Of a stretch of 64,000 nt of DNA, positions 42,214 to 51,442 are shown piece after piece. The DNA comes from Paraburkholderia sp. Tr-20389. Its GTDB lineage: Bacteria; Pseudomonadota; Gammaproteobacteria; Burkholderiales; Burkholderiaceae. The notes beneath the pieces were generated by a model. That model ran no database searches and was not told the DNA's origin. It saw only the letters and a list, made by a program, of their open reading frames with translations. The stretch lies in the NCBI RefSeq assembly GCF_017104565.1, contig NZ_JAAGPD010000006.1, positions 124,001 to 188,000 on the forward strand, read 5' to 3'. Position 1 is the stretch's first letter, and every line of letters begins with the position of its first letter. The position numbers and the translations under genes are program-made.

Positions 42214-42249
42214 GCGGCGCCGGCCCTCGTGCGCCGCGCCGCCCTTCGA

Positions 42250-43887
42250 TCAGAACCCCGCCGCGAGGCCGTCGCGCCGGCTATCGCTCGCGGCGACATA
42301 GCCGCGATCCGGCTCGTTGCGATCGAGCTTCCAGATGAACTGTCCCGAGCCGAAATCCATATAGGGATCGTAGATTGACTTGATCGTGTGGCCGAGACCT
42401 TCGAGTTGCTGCGCGGTGTCCCGGTCGAGCGTCGCCTCGACGTCGATCGTAAAGTCTCGGTTGACCTTCCAGCGCGGCGCGTCGCAGGCGGCCTGCGGCT
42501 GCTGGCCGTAGTCGAGCATACGCACCACCGTCTGCAGATGCCCCTGCGGCTGCATATCGCCGCCCATTACGCCGAAGCTCATCACCGCTTCCTGTCTGCC
42601 GTCCACCTGCTGCGTGAGGAACGCGGGAATGATCGTGTGGAACGGCCGCTTGCCGCCTTCGACGACGTTCGGCGACTTCGGGTCCATCGAAAAACCGCAG
42701 CCGCGGTTTTGCAGCGAAATGCCGAGATCGGGCACGACACAGCCCGAGCCGAAACCCATGTAATTCGACTGGATGAAGCTCACCATCATGCCGCGCTCGT
42801 CGGCCGCCGACAGATAGATCGTGCCGCCCGCCTTCGGCATGCCGAAGCCGAATTGCGTCGCGCGCTTCGGGTCGATCAGCTTCGCGCGCGACTTCAGGTA
42901 CGCGTCGTCGAGCATCTGTTCGGGCGTGACTTCCATCGAACGCGGATCGGCAACGTAACGGTAAACGTCCGCGAATGCGAGCTTCATCGCTTCGATCTGC
43001 AGATGCTGCGATTCGATTCCGTCGACCTTCATCGAAGCCATATCGAACTGCTCGAGAATGCCGAGCGCGATCAGTGCAGCGATGCCCTGCCCGTTCGGCG
43101 GAATCTCGTGCACCGTGTAGCCACGATAGTTCTTGCCGATCGGCTCGACCCAGTCGGGCTGATAGTTGCGCAGATCGTCGAGCGTCATCGCGCCGCCGCA
43201 TTCGCGCGAGAACGCCGCGATCCGCTCGGCGATCTCACCTTCGTAGTAAGCGCGCGGACCTTTTTCAGCGAGCAGCCGCAGGGTCTTCGCGTGGCCCGGC
43301 ATGCGGATCAGTTCACTGACTTCGGGCGCGCGTCCGTGCGGCATGAACGCACCGGCGAAACCCGGCTGGTTCTTCAACTCGGGCACAGCGGCCGCCCATT
43401 TGCGCGCGACGATGCTCGCGACGGCATGACCGCGCTCGGCGATTTCGATGGCGGGCTCCATCAGGTCCGCGAACGGCAGCGAACCGAACTTCTTGTGCAA
43501 CGCTTCCCAGCCCGCAATCGCGCCCGGTACCGTCACGGTGTCCGCACCGCGCACGGGTTGAATCGCGACGCCGTTGTTCTCGCCATATTTGCGCCTGAAG
43601 TAATCGACACTCCATGCAGCGGGCGCGACTCCCGACGCGTTCAGGCCATGCAACTTCTGGCCGTCCCACACGAGTGCGAATGCATCGCTGCCCAGACCGT
43701 TCGACACCGGTTCGACGACGGTAATCGCGGCGGCAGCGGCGATCGCCGCATCGACGGCATTGCCGCCTTTCCACAGCATGCGCAGACCGGCCTGAGCGGC
43801 GAGCGGCTGCGACGTCGACACGACGTTGCGCGCGAACACGGGCATGCGCACTGTCGGATAAGGGTTTTGCCAGTTGAAGCTTGTCAT
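42250..43887 (-). CDS. Gamma-glutamyltransferase (Ntn-hydrolase)
   Basis: The enzyme hydrolyses or transfers the gamma-glutamyl group of glutathione and related compounds. The 545-residue precursor has the family segments GGNAVDAAIAAAAAITVVEP and VEPISNGLGSDAF-like sequence at the N terminus. The self-cleavage/nucleophile threonine is T356 in KAGGTIYLSAADERG, followed by SFIQSNYMGFGSG and the GVMGGDMQPQGH block. No signal peptide is visible, unlike E. coli Ggt, so it is probably cytoplasmic. It is the last gene of a peptide ABC importer operon, which suggests intracellular breakdown of imported gamma-glutamyl peptides. Confidence 0.94.
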   Translation of the reverse strand: MTSFNWQNPYPTVRMPVFARNVVSTSQPLAAQAGLRMLWKGGNAVDAAIAAAAAITVVEPVSNGLGSDAFALVWDGQKLHGLNASGVAPAAWSVDYFRRKYGENNGVAIQPVRGADTVTVPGAIAGWEALHKKFGSLPFADLMEPAIEIAERGHAVASIVARKWAAAVPELKNQPGFAGAFMPHGRAPEVSELIRMPGHAKTLRLLAEKGPRAYYEGEIAERIAAFSRECGGAMTLDDLRNYQPDWVEPIGKNYRGYTVHEIPPNGQGIAALIALGILEQFDMASMKVDGIESQHLQIEAMKLAFADVYRYVADPRSMEVTPEQMLDDAYLKSRAKLIDPKRATQFGFGMPKAGGTIYLSAADERGMMVSFIQSNYMGFGSGCVVPDLGISLQNRGCGFSMDPKSPNVVEGGKRPFHTIIPAFLTQQVDGRQEAVMSFGVMGGDMQPQGHLQTVVRMLDYGQQPQAACDAPRWKVNRDFTIDVEATLDRDTAQQLEGLGHTIKSIYDPYMDFGSGQFIWKLDRNEPDRGYVAASDSRRDGLAAGF

Positions 43888-43938
43888 GTTTTCACTCTGA
43901 TGATCGACGGTGCCATTGCTGCGCCGTCATGGAAAAAA

Positions 43939-44823
43939 TCAGGATTCGCGCGGGTCGAGCGCATCGCGCAGTCCGTCGCCGAGCAGGTTGAAGCCGAGCA
44001 CCGCCAGGAAGATCGCGATGCCGGGAAAGATCGACATCCACGGCGCCTGGCTGACGAAGTCTTTGGCGGTATTGAGCATCGATCCCCACGACGGCGCGGG
44101 CGGCAATTGCCCCAGGCCGAGGAACGACAGGCTCGCTTCGGCGATGATCGCGCTCGCTACCGTGAGACTGGCCTGCACGATGATGGGCGGCAGCACATTC
44201 GGCAGAATGTAACGCAGAATGATGCGCGCGTGATCGAGACCGATCGCACGCGCGCCCTCCACATACTCTTCGGCCTTGACGCTGATCGCCTGCCCGCGCG
44301 TGAGGCGGATGAAGCGCGGCATCGCCGAAATGCCGATCGCGGCCATCGCGTTCGTCAGGCTCGGCCCGAGGAACGCGCTCAGGGCGATCGCGAGAATCAG
44401 GAATGGGATGGACAGCAACGCATCGGCGATACGCGAGATCACGCCGTCGACGAGCTTGCCGAAATAACCCGCGAGCAAGCCGAGCGGCACGCCCAGCACC
44501 ACGGCGATGCCCACCGACACGACGCCCGCCAGCAGCGAAGCGCGCGCGCCGTACAGCAGACGGCTCAGAACGTCGCGACCGAGTTCGTCGGTGCCGAACC
44601 AGTGCGCCGCCGACGGCGCCTGGCGCACGGTCATGAAGCTCGCCTGTACGGGGTCGTACTGCGTGAGCCACGGCGCGAACACGGCCATCACGACGACCAG
44701 CGCAACCAGAAACGCGCCGAATACAGCGGCCCGGTTGCGCATGAAGCGCACGAGTCCGCGGCGCTTGCGGCGCGGCAAGGCGCCGGCGGACGGGACGGAG
44801 CGGGCATCGAATGGAGTCGCCAT
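43939..44823 (-). CDS. Peptide/glutathione-type ABC permease (DppC/GsiD-like)
   Basis: The start at 44823 overlaps the stop of the other permease gene as TGATG and gives 294 residues. A cytoplasmic N-terminal tail rich in Arg is followed by a first helix (VFGAFLVALVVVMAVFAPWL), the DELGRDVLSRLLYGARASLL motif typical of DppC permeases, and the EAA loop YVEGARAIGLDHARIILRYILPNVLPPI. Five or six membrane helices are expected. It acts with the DppB-like permease as the membrane pore of the importer. Confidence 0.93.
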   Translation of the reverse strand: MATPFDARSVPSAGALPRRKRRGLVRFMRNRAAVFGAFLVALVVVMAVFAPWLTQYDPVQASFMTVRQAPSAAHWFGTDELGRDVLSRLLYGARASLLAGVVSVGIAVVLGVPLGLLAGYFGKLVDGVISRIADALLSIPFLILAIALSAFLGPSLTNAMAAIGISAMPRFIRLTRGQAISVKAEEYVEGARAIGLDHARIILRYILPNVLPPIIVQASLTVASAIIAEASLSFLGLGQLPPAPSWGSMLNTAKDFVSQAPWMSIFPGIAIFLAVLGFNLLGDGLRDALDPRES

Positions 44824-45767
44824 CAGCTTCGCCTCAGTCGGGGATTGAGCAGGATATACAGCACGTCGGCACACAGATTCACGATGATGAACGCGAGTGC
44901 GGTGACGAGCACGACGCCTTGCACGACGGGGTAATCGCGATTGAACACAGCATCGACGACGAGCTTGCCGAAGCCGGGAATCGTGAATACCTGTTCGGTC
45001 AGCACGGCGCCCGCGAGCAGTTCGCCGAACAGCAGCGCGAGCACGGTGACAATGGGAATCAGCGCATTGCGGAACGCATGCTTGACGACCACCGCGCCGC
45101 GCAGCAACCCCTTCGCGCGCGCGGTGCGGATGTAGTCGGTGCGCAAGACGCCGAGCATCGCGCTGCGCGTGTGGCGCATCAGTTGCGCGCCGAGCGCCGC
45201 GCCCAGCACGAACGCGGGCATCAGCATCGTCTTGATGCTGAGCCAGAAGTCCTCGCCCGGCGACACGTAACCCGACGACGGCAGCAGATGCCAGCGCACC
45301 GACACGATGAAGATCAGCATGATGCCGAGCCAGAAGTTCGGAATCGACATGCCCGACAGCGCAAAGATGTTCGCCGCGTAGTCGAGCGGGCCACCCCGGC
45401 TCGCCGCCGAAATCACGCCGGCCGGGATGCCGATGCCGATTGCGAGGATCATCGCCATCACCGCGAGCTGGATCGTGACGGGCAGCTTCTGCGCGATCAG
45501 CGAGCGCACGGGCACTTCCGTGCGAAGCGACGCGCCGAGGTCGCCGTGCGCGACGTCGCGCACCCACAGCGCGTACTGCGTCGGCACCGGCTGATCGAGG
45601 TGATACTTCACGCGCAGCGTCGCGATGACCTGCGCGTCCTGATCTTCGCCTGCCATCGCCAGCACCGGGTCGCCCGGCAGCAGCTTTTGCAGGCCGAAGA
45701 TCAGCATCGACACCAGGATCAGCGTCGGCACGGCCACCAGCATGCGATTCGCGATGATCCGCAGCAT
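44823..45767 (-). CDS. Peptide/glutathione-type ABC permease (DppB/GsiC-like)
   Basis: The start at 45767 (MLRIIANRMLVAVPTLILVSMLIFGL) gives 314 residues and lies 5 bases after the binding-protein stop. The family marks are LLPGDPVLAMAG in the first periplasmic loop, the ALWVRDVAHGDLGASLRT segment, and the ATPase-contact loop DYIRTARAKGLLRGAVVVKHAFRNALIPIVT. It forms a heterodimer with the next permease. A longer open frame upstream overlaps the binding-protein gene and was not used. Confidence 0.93.
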   Translation of the reverse strand: MLRIIANRMLVAVPTLILVSMLIFGLQKLLPGDPVLAMAGEDQDAQVIATLRVKYHLDQPVPTQYALWVRDVAHGDLGASLRTEVPVRSLIAQKLPVTIQLAVMAMILAIGIGIPAGVISAASRGGPLDYAANIFALSGMSIPNFWLGIMLIFIVSVRWHLLPSSGYVSPGEDFWLSIKTMLMPAFVLGAALGAQLMRHTRSAMLGVLRTDYIRTARAKGLLRGAVVVKHAFRNALIPIVTVLALLFGELLAGAVLTEQVFTIPGFGKLVVDAVFNRDYPVVQGVVLVTALAFIIVNLCADVLYILLNPRLRRS

Positions 45768-45772
45768 GACGC

Positions 45773-47269
45773 TCAGCCCTTGACCGATACGCCGCGCAGA
45801 CGCACGAGGCCGTCGGCGAAAGGCGTGAAGCCCTGCACCTTCTTCGACAGCACGAACGGCCACGGTTGCGCGTAGATATAGACGATGGGATCGTCGTCGG
45901 CGAGGATCTTGCCGGCCGCGTCGTAGTCCGCCTTGCGCTCGGTCGGCGTGAGCTTCGTGCGCGCGCCGTCGAGCAGCGAATCGACTTGCTGGTTGCAGTA
46001 GTGCGCGTAGTTCAGGTTGCCCGCGCAGGTGTTGAACTGATGCAGATTGCCGTCGGGATCGACGCGGCCGGACCAGCCCGTGTACATCGCCTCGAAATCG
46101 CCGCTATGTCCGGCGTTCAGTTCCGTCGCGTAGTCGCTCGGGCGCAGCTTGAGCGTGATGCCGGATTCGCCGAGCATCGCCTGCAGCATCTGCGTGATCT
46201 GGCTCGCGACCGTGTTGTTCGGATACGCGAACTCGATGGTCGGATGCTCGTGACCCGACGCCTTCAGCAGCGCCTTCGCCTTCGCCACGTCGCGCTTCGT
46301 CGTCGGCAGCGATGCGTTGTAGTACGGGCTCGACTTCGGAATGCCCTGATTGGCCGGCGTGAAGATGCCCGCGCCGATCACCTGGTCGATGGCATCGCGA
46401 TCGATGGACAGTTCGAATGCCTGACGCACGCGCTTGTCCTTGAGCGGACCATTGCCGCGCGGACCGTTGTTGATGTTGAACGTCACGTAGTAGAAGCCGA
46501 GCCCTGTCACGGGCTTGAACTGCAGATTCGCATCGCCCTTCACCGATGCAACGTCGGACGGCGCGAGACGTTCGAGCATGTCGAGCGAGCCGGAACGCAG
46601 GTTCGCGAGCCGCACGGTGCTGTCGGGAATCGGCTGGAAGACCACGCGCTGGATCGGGTACTTGTCCGCGTCCCAGTAGCCGGCGAACTTCTCCAGAACC
46701 ACGCGATCGTTCTGCACGCGCTGCACGAACTTGTACGGTCCCGAGCAAACGGGATGCGACGCGACGCCCGCTGCATCGGCGAGCGTCTTCGGCGCGAGCA
46801 TCATGCCCGCGCGATCGGACAGCGTGGCGAGCAGCGCGGCGTCGGGCTGCTTCAACACGATCGTCACCGTGCTGTCGTCAACCACGTCGACGTGATCGAT
46901 GGACGACAGTTCGCTCTTGCGATTGCTGGTCGGCAGGCTGCGATAGCGGTCGAGATTCGCCTTCACGGCGGCCGCGTTGAACGGCTCGTCGTTCTGGAAC
47001 TTCACGCCCTGGCGCAGCTTGAAGGTCATGCTCTTGCCGTCGGCGCTGGTCGTCCACGAGGTGGCGAGCATCGGCACGATTTTCAGGTCCGGCGTCACGT
47101 CGACGAGCGAATTGCACAGCGACGCGAACACGATCCGGTCGACGAACTGCACGCTGCGTGCCGGATCGAGCGAACCGATATCGTCCTGCAAGCCAATGCG
47201 GATGGTGGTCTGAGCCATCGCGGCGGATGCGCTCAAGGCGAGCGTGGCGGCAATCAACATTCTTCGCAT
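45773..47269 (-). CDS. Periplasmic peptide-binding protein of SBP family 5
   Basis: The ATG at 47269 has AAGGA nine bases upstream and gives a 498-residue precursor with signal peptide MRRMLIAATLALSASAAMA. An ATG at 47302 is an alternative. The DppA/GsiB fold is clear (TTIRIGLQDDIGSLDPARSVQFVDRIVFASLCNSLVDVTPDLKIVPMLATSW; QRVVFQPIPDSTVRLANLRSGSLDML). It would capture a peptide, nickel complex or glutathione-like ligand. The downstream gamma-glutamyltransferase favours a gamma-glutamyl ligand, by context only. Confidence 0.92.
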   Translation of the reverse strand: MRRMLIAATLALSASAAMAQTTIRIGLQDDIGSLDPARSVQFVDRIVFASLCNSLVDVTPDLKIVPMLATSWTTSADGKSMTFKLRQGVKFQNDEPFNAAAVKANLDRYRSLPTSNRKSELSSIDHVDVVDDSTVTIVLKQPDAALLATLSDRAGMMLAPKTLADAAGVASHPVCSGPYKFVQRVQNDRVVLEKFAGYWDADKYPIQRVVFQPIPDSTVRLANLRSGSLDMLERLAPSDVASVKGDANLQFKPVTGLGFYYVTFNINNGPRGNGPLKDKRVRQAFELSIDRDAIDQVIGAGIFTPANQGIPKSSPYYNASLPTTKRDVAKAKALLKASGHEHPTIEFAYPNNTVASQITQMLQAMLGESGITLKLRPSDYATELNAGHSGDFEAMYTGWSGRVDPDGNLHQFNTCAGNLNYAHYCNQQVDSLLDGARTKLTPTERKADYDAAGKILADDDPIVYIYAQPWPFVLSKKVQGFTPFADGLVRLRGVSVKG

Positions 47270-47313
47270 GCGTGGTGTCCTTGTTGCGGTTCGGGTTGCC
47301 ATCTGAGATCGAG

Positions 47314-48417
47314 TTACCGGTTCGCGTTTGCGCTTGTGTGCGTATTCGCCATCGCTGCCGCCTGCTTTTCGCGGTAGAGCGCGAGTCGTTCGTTGAGCTT
47401 CGCGCTGACGCTCGCGACGAGCGGCGCGCCGCTGCCCGCGTTCTGCACGTCGCGCCAGAAATGACAGGCCACCTGGCGTCCGCCCGGCAGCGCCTCGGCC
47501 AGCGGGCGTTCCTGCGAACAGCGCGGCTTCGCATGGGGACAACGCGTGTGAAAGCGGCAGCCGGACGGCGGCGCCGTCGGACTCGGCAGATCCCCTTGCA
47601 ACGCCGGCTTCGTGCGGCGCTCGTGCGGGCTGCTGGCGGGAATCGCGCGCAACAGCGCCTGCGTGTAGGGATGCAGCGGTGTGTCGAACAACGCATCGAC
47701 GGGTGCCAGTTCGACGATTTCGCCGAGGTACATCACCGCGACGCGGTCGCTCATGTGGCGGATCACGGCGAGATCGTGTGCGACCATGACGAGCGTGAGG
47801 CCCAGTTCGGCCTTCAACGATTCGAGCAGATTGATCACCTGCGCCTGCACGGAGACATCGAGCGCGGACACGGGCTCGTCGCCGACGATCAGCTTCGGCT
47901 CCCCCGCCAACGCCCGCGCGATGCCGATGCGCTGCCGCTGCCCGCCCGAGAACTCGTGCGGATAACGCTCGGCGTACGCGGGTTGCAGGCCCACTTTGGT
48001 CAGCAGTTGCGCGACGCGCTCGCGACGCTCCGACGCGTTGCGAGCGAGACCATGAAACGCCACCGGCTCGCCGATGATCTGGCCGACCGTCATGCCCGGA
48101 TTGAGCGACGCGAACGGGTCCTGAAAGATGATCTGCATCTCGCGGCGCAGACGGCGCAGCTTCGCGCCCTGCCAGTGCGTGATGTCTTCGCCCTGATAGA
48201 TCACGCGGCCTTGCGTCGCGTCGATCAGGCGCAGCAGCAGACGGCCGAGGGTCGACTTGCCGCAACCCGACTCGCCGACGATCGCAAACGTCTCGCCCGT
48301 CTGCACCGCGAACGACACGTCGTTGACGGCATGCACGGTCGGCGTGCGCGCGAACATCTGGCGTTCGCCGCCGAAGCGTTTGGTCAGCGCGCTCGCTTCG
48401 AGGATGTTCGGCTTCAT
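47314..48417 (-). CDS. Peptide ABC importer ATPase (DppF-like)
   Basis: The start at 48417 overlaps the preceding ATPase gene as ATGA; 367 residues. Walker A is GESGCGKST, the signature [16 protein letters not shown], Walker [13 protein letters not shown], and the switch region [14 protein letters not shown]. The oligopeptide-type C-terminal domain with cysteine motif [15 protein letters not shown] (a [4Fe-4S]-like site in DppD/F proteins) is present. It pairs with the DppD-like ATPase to power uptake. Confidence 0.94.
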   Translation of the reverse strand: MKPNILEASALTKRFGGERQMFARTPTVHAVNDVSFAVQTGETFAIVGESGCGKSTLGRLLLRLIDATQGRVIYQGEDITHWQGAKLRRLRREMQIIFQDPFASLNPGMTVGQIIGEPVAFHGLARNASERRERVAQLLTKVGLQPAYAERYPHEFSGGQRQRIGIARALAGEPKLIVGDEPVSALDVSVQAQVINLLESLKAELGLTLVMVAHDLAVIRHMSDRVAVMYLGEIVELAPVDALFDTPLHPYTQALLRAIPASSPHERRTKPALQGDLPSPTAPPSGCRFHTRCPHAKPRCSQERPLAEALPGGRQVACHFWRDVQNAGSGAPLVASVSAKLNERLALYREKQAAAMANTHTSANANR

Positions 48418-49436
48418 GTCGTGACCTTTTGCTGCACGGACTCGGCGAGTTGTTCGACGGGCGCCAGCCAGCAGGCGACGCGATGCTCGCCGGACAGCGT
48501 GCGATCGGGCGGCGCCGCGTCGATGCAGCGTTGCTCCGCGAACGGACAGCGCGGCGCGAAACGGCAGCCGCGCGGCATCTGCTCGGGCGACGGCACGGAG
48601 CCGCGGATCGTCGCGAGCGCGCCTTCGCGCCTGCCGACGGACGGAATCGCGCCCATTAAGCCGATTGTGTAGGGATGCTGCGGGTCGTCGAACAGATCGG
48701 CGACCGTGCCGTATTCGACGATCCTGCCCGCATACATCACGGCGACGTGATCCGCGACTTCGGCAACCACGCCGAGATCGTGCGTGATCAGCAGCATCGC
48801 CGTGCCCGTCTCCGCCTGCAGTGTGCGCACGAGCGACAGCACCTGCGCCTGAATGGTCACGTCGAGCGCGGTGGTCGGTTCGTCGGCGATCAGCAGACGC
48901 GGGCTGTTCGCGAGCGCCATCGCGATCATCACGCGCTGACGCATGCCGCCCGACAGTTGATGCGGGAACGCGTCGAGGCGCGTTTCGGGTGCGGGAATAT
49001 GCACGAGCCGCAGCATCTTCAGCGCTTCTTCGCGCGCTTGCGCGCGGGGGATGCCGCGATGCCGCCGGATGCTTTCGCCAATCTGCTCGCCGATCGTGTA
49101 GGCGGGATTGAGCGAGGTCATCGGCTCCTGGAAGATCATCGACATGCGGTTGCCGCGAATGTCGGCTAGCTCGCGCTCCGGCAGCGCGAACAGATCCACG
49201 CCCTCGAAATGCGCCGTACCCCCGACCCGCCGCGCGGGCGGACTGGCGAGCAGTCCCATCAGCGCCAGCGACGTGACGCTCTTGCCGCAACCCGATTCGC
49301 CGACCATGCACAAGGTCTCGCCGGCATGCACGGGGAACGAGACGTCGTCGACGACATTGGGCACATCGGGCGAGTTCGAAAACTTCAGCGAGAAGCCTCG
49401 TACATCGAGAACCGGCCGGCGTTCTGCACCGGTCAT
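48414..49436 (-). CDS. Peptide ABC importer ATPase (DppD-like)
   Basis: This 340-residue ATPase is the first gene of the leftward importer operon. Walker A is GESGCGKSV, the signature [16 protein letters not shown], Walker [13 protein letters not shown] and the switch [16 protein letters not shown]. The C-terminal cysteine cluster [15 protein letters not shown] is typical of the oligopeptide/dipeptide group. It faces a LysR gene across 148 bases and is probably under its control. Confidence 0.94.
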   Translation of the reverse strand: MTGAERRPVLDVRGFSLKFSNSPDVPNVVDDVSFPVHAGETLCMVGESGCGKSVTSLALMGLLASPPARRVGGTAHFEGVDLFALPERELADIRGNRMSMIFQEPMTSLNPAYTIGEQIGESIRRHRGIPRAQAREEALKMLRLVHIPAPETRLDAFPHQLSGGMRQRVMIAMALANSPRLLIADEPTTALDVTIQAQVLSLVRTLQAETGTAMLLITHDLGVVAEVADHVAVMYAGRIVEYGTVADLFDDPQHPYTIGLMGAIPSVGRREGALATIRGSVPSPEQMPRGCRFAPRCPFAEQRCIDAAPPDRTLSGEHRVACWLAPVEQLAESVQQKVTT

Positions 49437-49519
49437 GCGTGAAAGCTCCGCATTGCCTTGCTCGTCCTTTCAGATCGTCATCTGACGATCATAATGGCGC
49501 GTCTCGTACAAAAAATATT

Positions 49520-49545
49520 AAACTTTCTTTTCGATGCTTAAGTTT
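49520..49545. promoter_or_regulatory. Inverted repeat in the importer/LysR divergent region
   Basis: AAACTT (49520-49525) and AAGTTT (49540-49545) are inverted arms around a 14-base spacer in an AT-rich stretch, 40 bases before the LysR start. LysR boxes are loose inverted repeats of this size; assignment is inference. Confidence 0.4.
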
Positions 49546-49584
49546 TTCTCATGAGTCGATGACGGCTCGGAACCGGACCTGCCC

Positions 49585-50466
49585 ATGCCGACGCTTCGTA
49601 TGCTGAAGACCTTCAAAGCCGTTGCCCGCACCGGCTCGTTCTCGGCCGCCGCCGATAAAGTCGCATTGACGCAGGCCGCCGTCAGCCTGCAGATGCGCGG
49701 ACTTGAAGAAGCGTTGGGGCGTCAGCTATTTGACCGTCGCGGGCGGCAGATCACGCTGACACAGCATGGCCACACGATCTGGCCGAAAGTCGAGCAGATT
49801 CTCGATCTGCTCGCCGAGCTGGAAGCGAAGCCGATGGACGCGATGGAGGGACCGGTGACGATCGGCGCGGTGGTGTCGGTAATCGGCGCGCTGTCGCTGG
49901 CCGTCGCGAGGCTGAAGGCAGCGCATCCACGGCTCGACGTGCGGCTGCTGTCGGCGCGCTCCGACGAACTCGCGAACATGGTGGAGGCGGGCGAAGTGGA
50001 CGTCGCCGCCGTGGTCGCGCGCGCGGACGAAACCCTGCCCGATACGCTCAAATGGACCACGCTTTACACCGAGCCGATGATGCTCGTCGTCGGTCGCGAT
50101 GTCGCCGATAACGACCCGCAACGCATTCTGCGCAGCCACGGTTTCCTGCGCTTCGACCGGCGCGTGCGCACCGGGCAAGTGGTCGAGCAGGCATTGCAGA
50201 AAGCGGGCTTGATGGTGAACGAGTATCTCGAACTCAACTCGATCGAAACGATCGTCGCACTGGTGCGCGAGAAGGTGGGCGTCGCGGTGTTGCCGCTGCT
50301 GATACGCGGCAACTGGCTCAATGACCCGCTGCTGCGCGTGATTCCGATCTCCAGTCCGCCGACGCTGCGCACCGTCGGGATGGTGCAGCGCGCGTCGGAC
50401 GACCGCAAGGCGCTGATGCGCGAGATCGTCGAAACGCTGCAGACGATGCCGCGCGACAGGGCGTGA
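49585..50466 (+). CDS. LysR-family transcriptional regulator of the peptide importer
   Basis: The 293-residue product has the LysR helix-turn-helix at the N terminus (MLKTFKAVARTGSFSAAADKVALTQAAVSLQMRGLEEALGRQLFDRRGRQITLT) and a substrate-binding domain (GPVTIGAVVSVIGALSLAVARLKAAHPRLDVRLLSA). It is divergent from the importer/gamma-glutamyltransferase operon, the usual arrangement for a LysR activator and its target. The inducer is unknown. Confidence 0.92.
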   Translation: MPTLRMLKTFKAVARTGSFSAAADKVALTQAAVSLQMRGLEEALGRQLFDRRGRQITLTQHGHTIWPKVEQILDLLAELEAKPMDAMEGPVTIGAVVSVIGALSLAVARLKAAHPRLDVRLLSARSDELANMVEAGEVDVAAVVARADETLPDTLKWTTLYTEPMMLVVGRDVADNDPQRILRSHGFLRFDRRVRTGQVVEQALQKAGLMVNEYLELNSIETIVALVREKVGVAVLPLLIRGNWLNDPLLRVIPISSPPTLRTVGMVQRASDDRKALMREIVETLQTMPRDRA

Positions 50467-50488
50467 AGCGCACGATATAGCCTCGCCC

Positions 50489-51442
50489 CTACCCCTCGAT
50501 CATCCGCATCGCCGAAGCCACACGCCCGCGTCCCGCATGCTTCGCTTCATACAGTTGCCGGTCGGCGGACTCGACGAGTTCTGCCGATCGCGCTTCCGTG
50601 GTCGGGATCAGCGTCGCCACGCCCGCCGAAATCGTCACGGTCTCCGCGCAGCCCGAATCGACATGTTCGAGCCTGAGGGCGCGCACGCCTTCTTCCATCT
50701 TCAACGCGATGCGCGTCGCCGCGTCGAGCGGCGTGTTCGGCAGCAGGCACGCGAACTCTTCGCCGCCATACCGCCCGACCGTGTCGTAAGGGCGGCGCAG
50801 CGTTTCCGTCAGGCGTTTCGCGACGGTCTGCAAACAGCGGTCGCCGGCCTGATGCCCGTAGCGGTCGTTGTAGCGCTTGAAGTAATCGACGTCGACCATC
50901 ACGAGCGACAGCGGCGCCGATTCGCGCAGGCAATGGCGCCAGCTCGAGTCCAGATCTTCCTCGAACTTGCGGCGGTTGCCGACGCCCGTCAGCCCATCGA
51001 CGAGCGCAATCGAGCGCAGCACGTCGCCCTGCATTTTCAGCGATAGATGCGCGCGCACCCGCGCCCGCACGATGGCCGGCTTGATCGGCTTCGTGATGAA
51101 GTCGACGGCGCCGAGCGACAGTCCGTATTCTTCGTCGGCCTCGTCGGTCTGTGCGGTGACGAAGATGATGGGGATGGTATGCGTGAGCGGATCGGCTTTC
51201 AGGCGGCGACAGACTTCATGGCCGTCCATGCCGTCCATCACGACATCGAGCAGGATCAGATCGGGCAACACCTTGCGGCACAGCTCGATGGTCTGCGCGC
51301 CGTTCGTCGCCATGAACACATCGCAATCGTCCTTGAAGAGCGCGTGCAGCGCGCGCACGTTGACGGGCTGATCGTCCGCGATCAGCAGCTTCGGACGCAG
51401 CGTGAACGTGTGAGCCCAGTCGCCGGGGATGTGATCTAGCAT
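50489..51442 (-). CDS. Response regulator with GGDEF domain (diguanylate cyclase)
   Basis: The 317-residue protein has a receiver at about residues 18-135 (LLIADDQPVNVRAL; phospho-Asp in LILLDVVMDGMDG; Lys in FITKPIKP) and a GGDEF domain from about 150 (DGLTGVGNRRKFEEDLD). The active-site loop reads RYGGEEF, competent for cyclic di-GMP synthesis; no RxxD inhibitory site is evident four to five residues before it (the preceding sequence is RRPYDTVG). Its start overlaps the end of the hybrid kinase gene by seven bases, so it is the likely phosphorelay output. Confidence 0.94.
   Translation of the reverse strand: MLDHIPGDWAHTFTLRPKLLIADDQPVNVRALHALFKDDCDVFMATNGAQTIELCRKVLPDLILLDVVMDGMDGHEVCRRLKADPLTHTIPIIFVTAQTDEADEEYGLSLGAVDFITKPIKPAIVRARVRAHLSLKMQGDVLRSIALVDGLTGVGNRRKFEEDLDSSWRHCLRESAPLSLVMVDVDYFKRYNDRYGHQAGDRCLQTVAKRLTETLRRPYDTVGRYGGEEFACLLPNTPLDAATRIALKMEEGVRALRLEHVDSGCAETVTISAGVATLIPTTEARSAELVESADRQLYEAKHAGRGRVASAMRMIEG

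Noticed and set aside
42388-44934. 848-codon open frame on the plus strand
   Set aside because: It lies wholly antisense to the gamma-glutamyltransferase and permease genes, which have clear family motifs. Its Arg/His/Ala-rich translation is the usual shadow in high-GC DNA.
45773-48265. 830-residue extended version of the peptide-binding protein
   Set aside because: The N-terminal 330 residues are out-of-frame translation of the DppF-like ATPase gene; the signal peptide and AAGGA site place the start at 47269.
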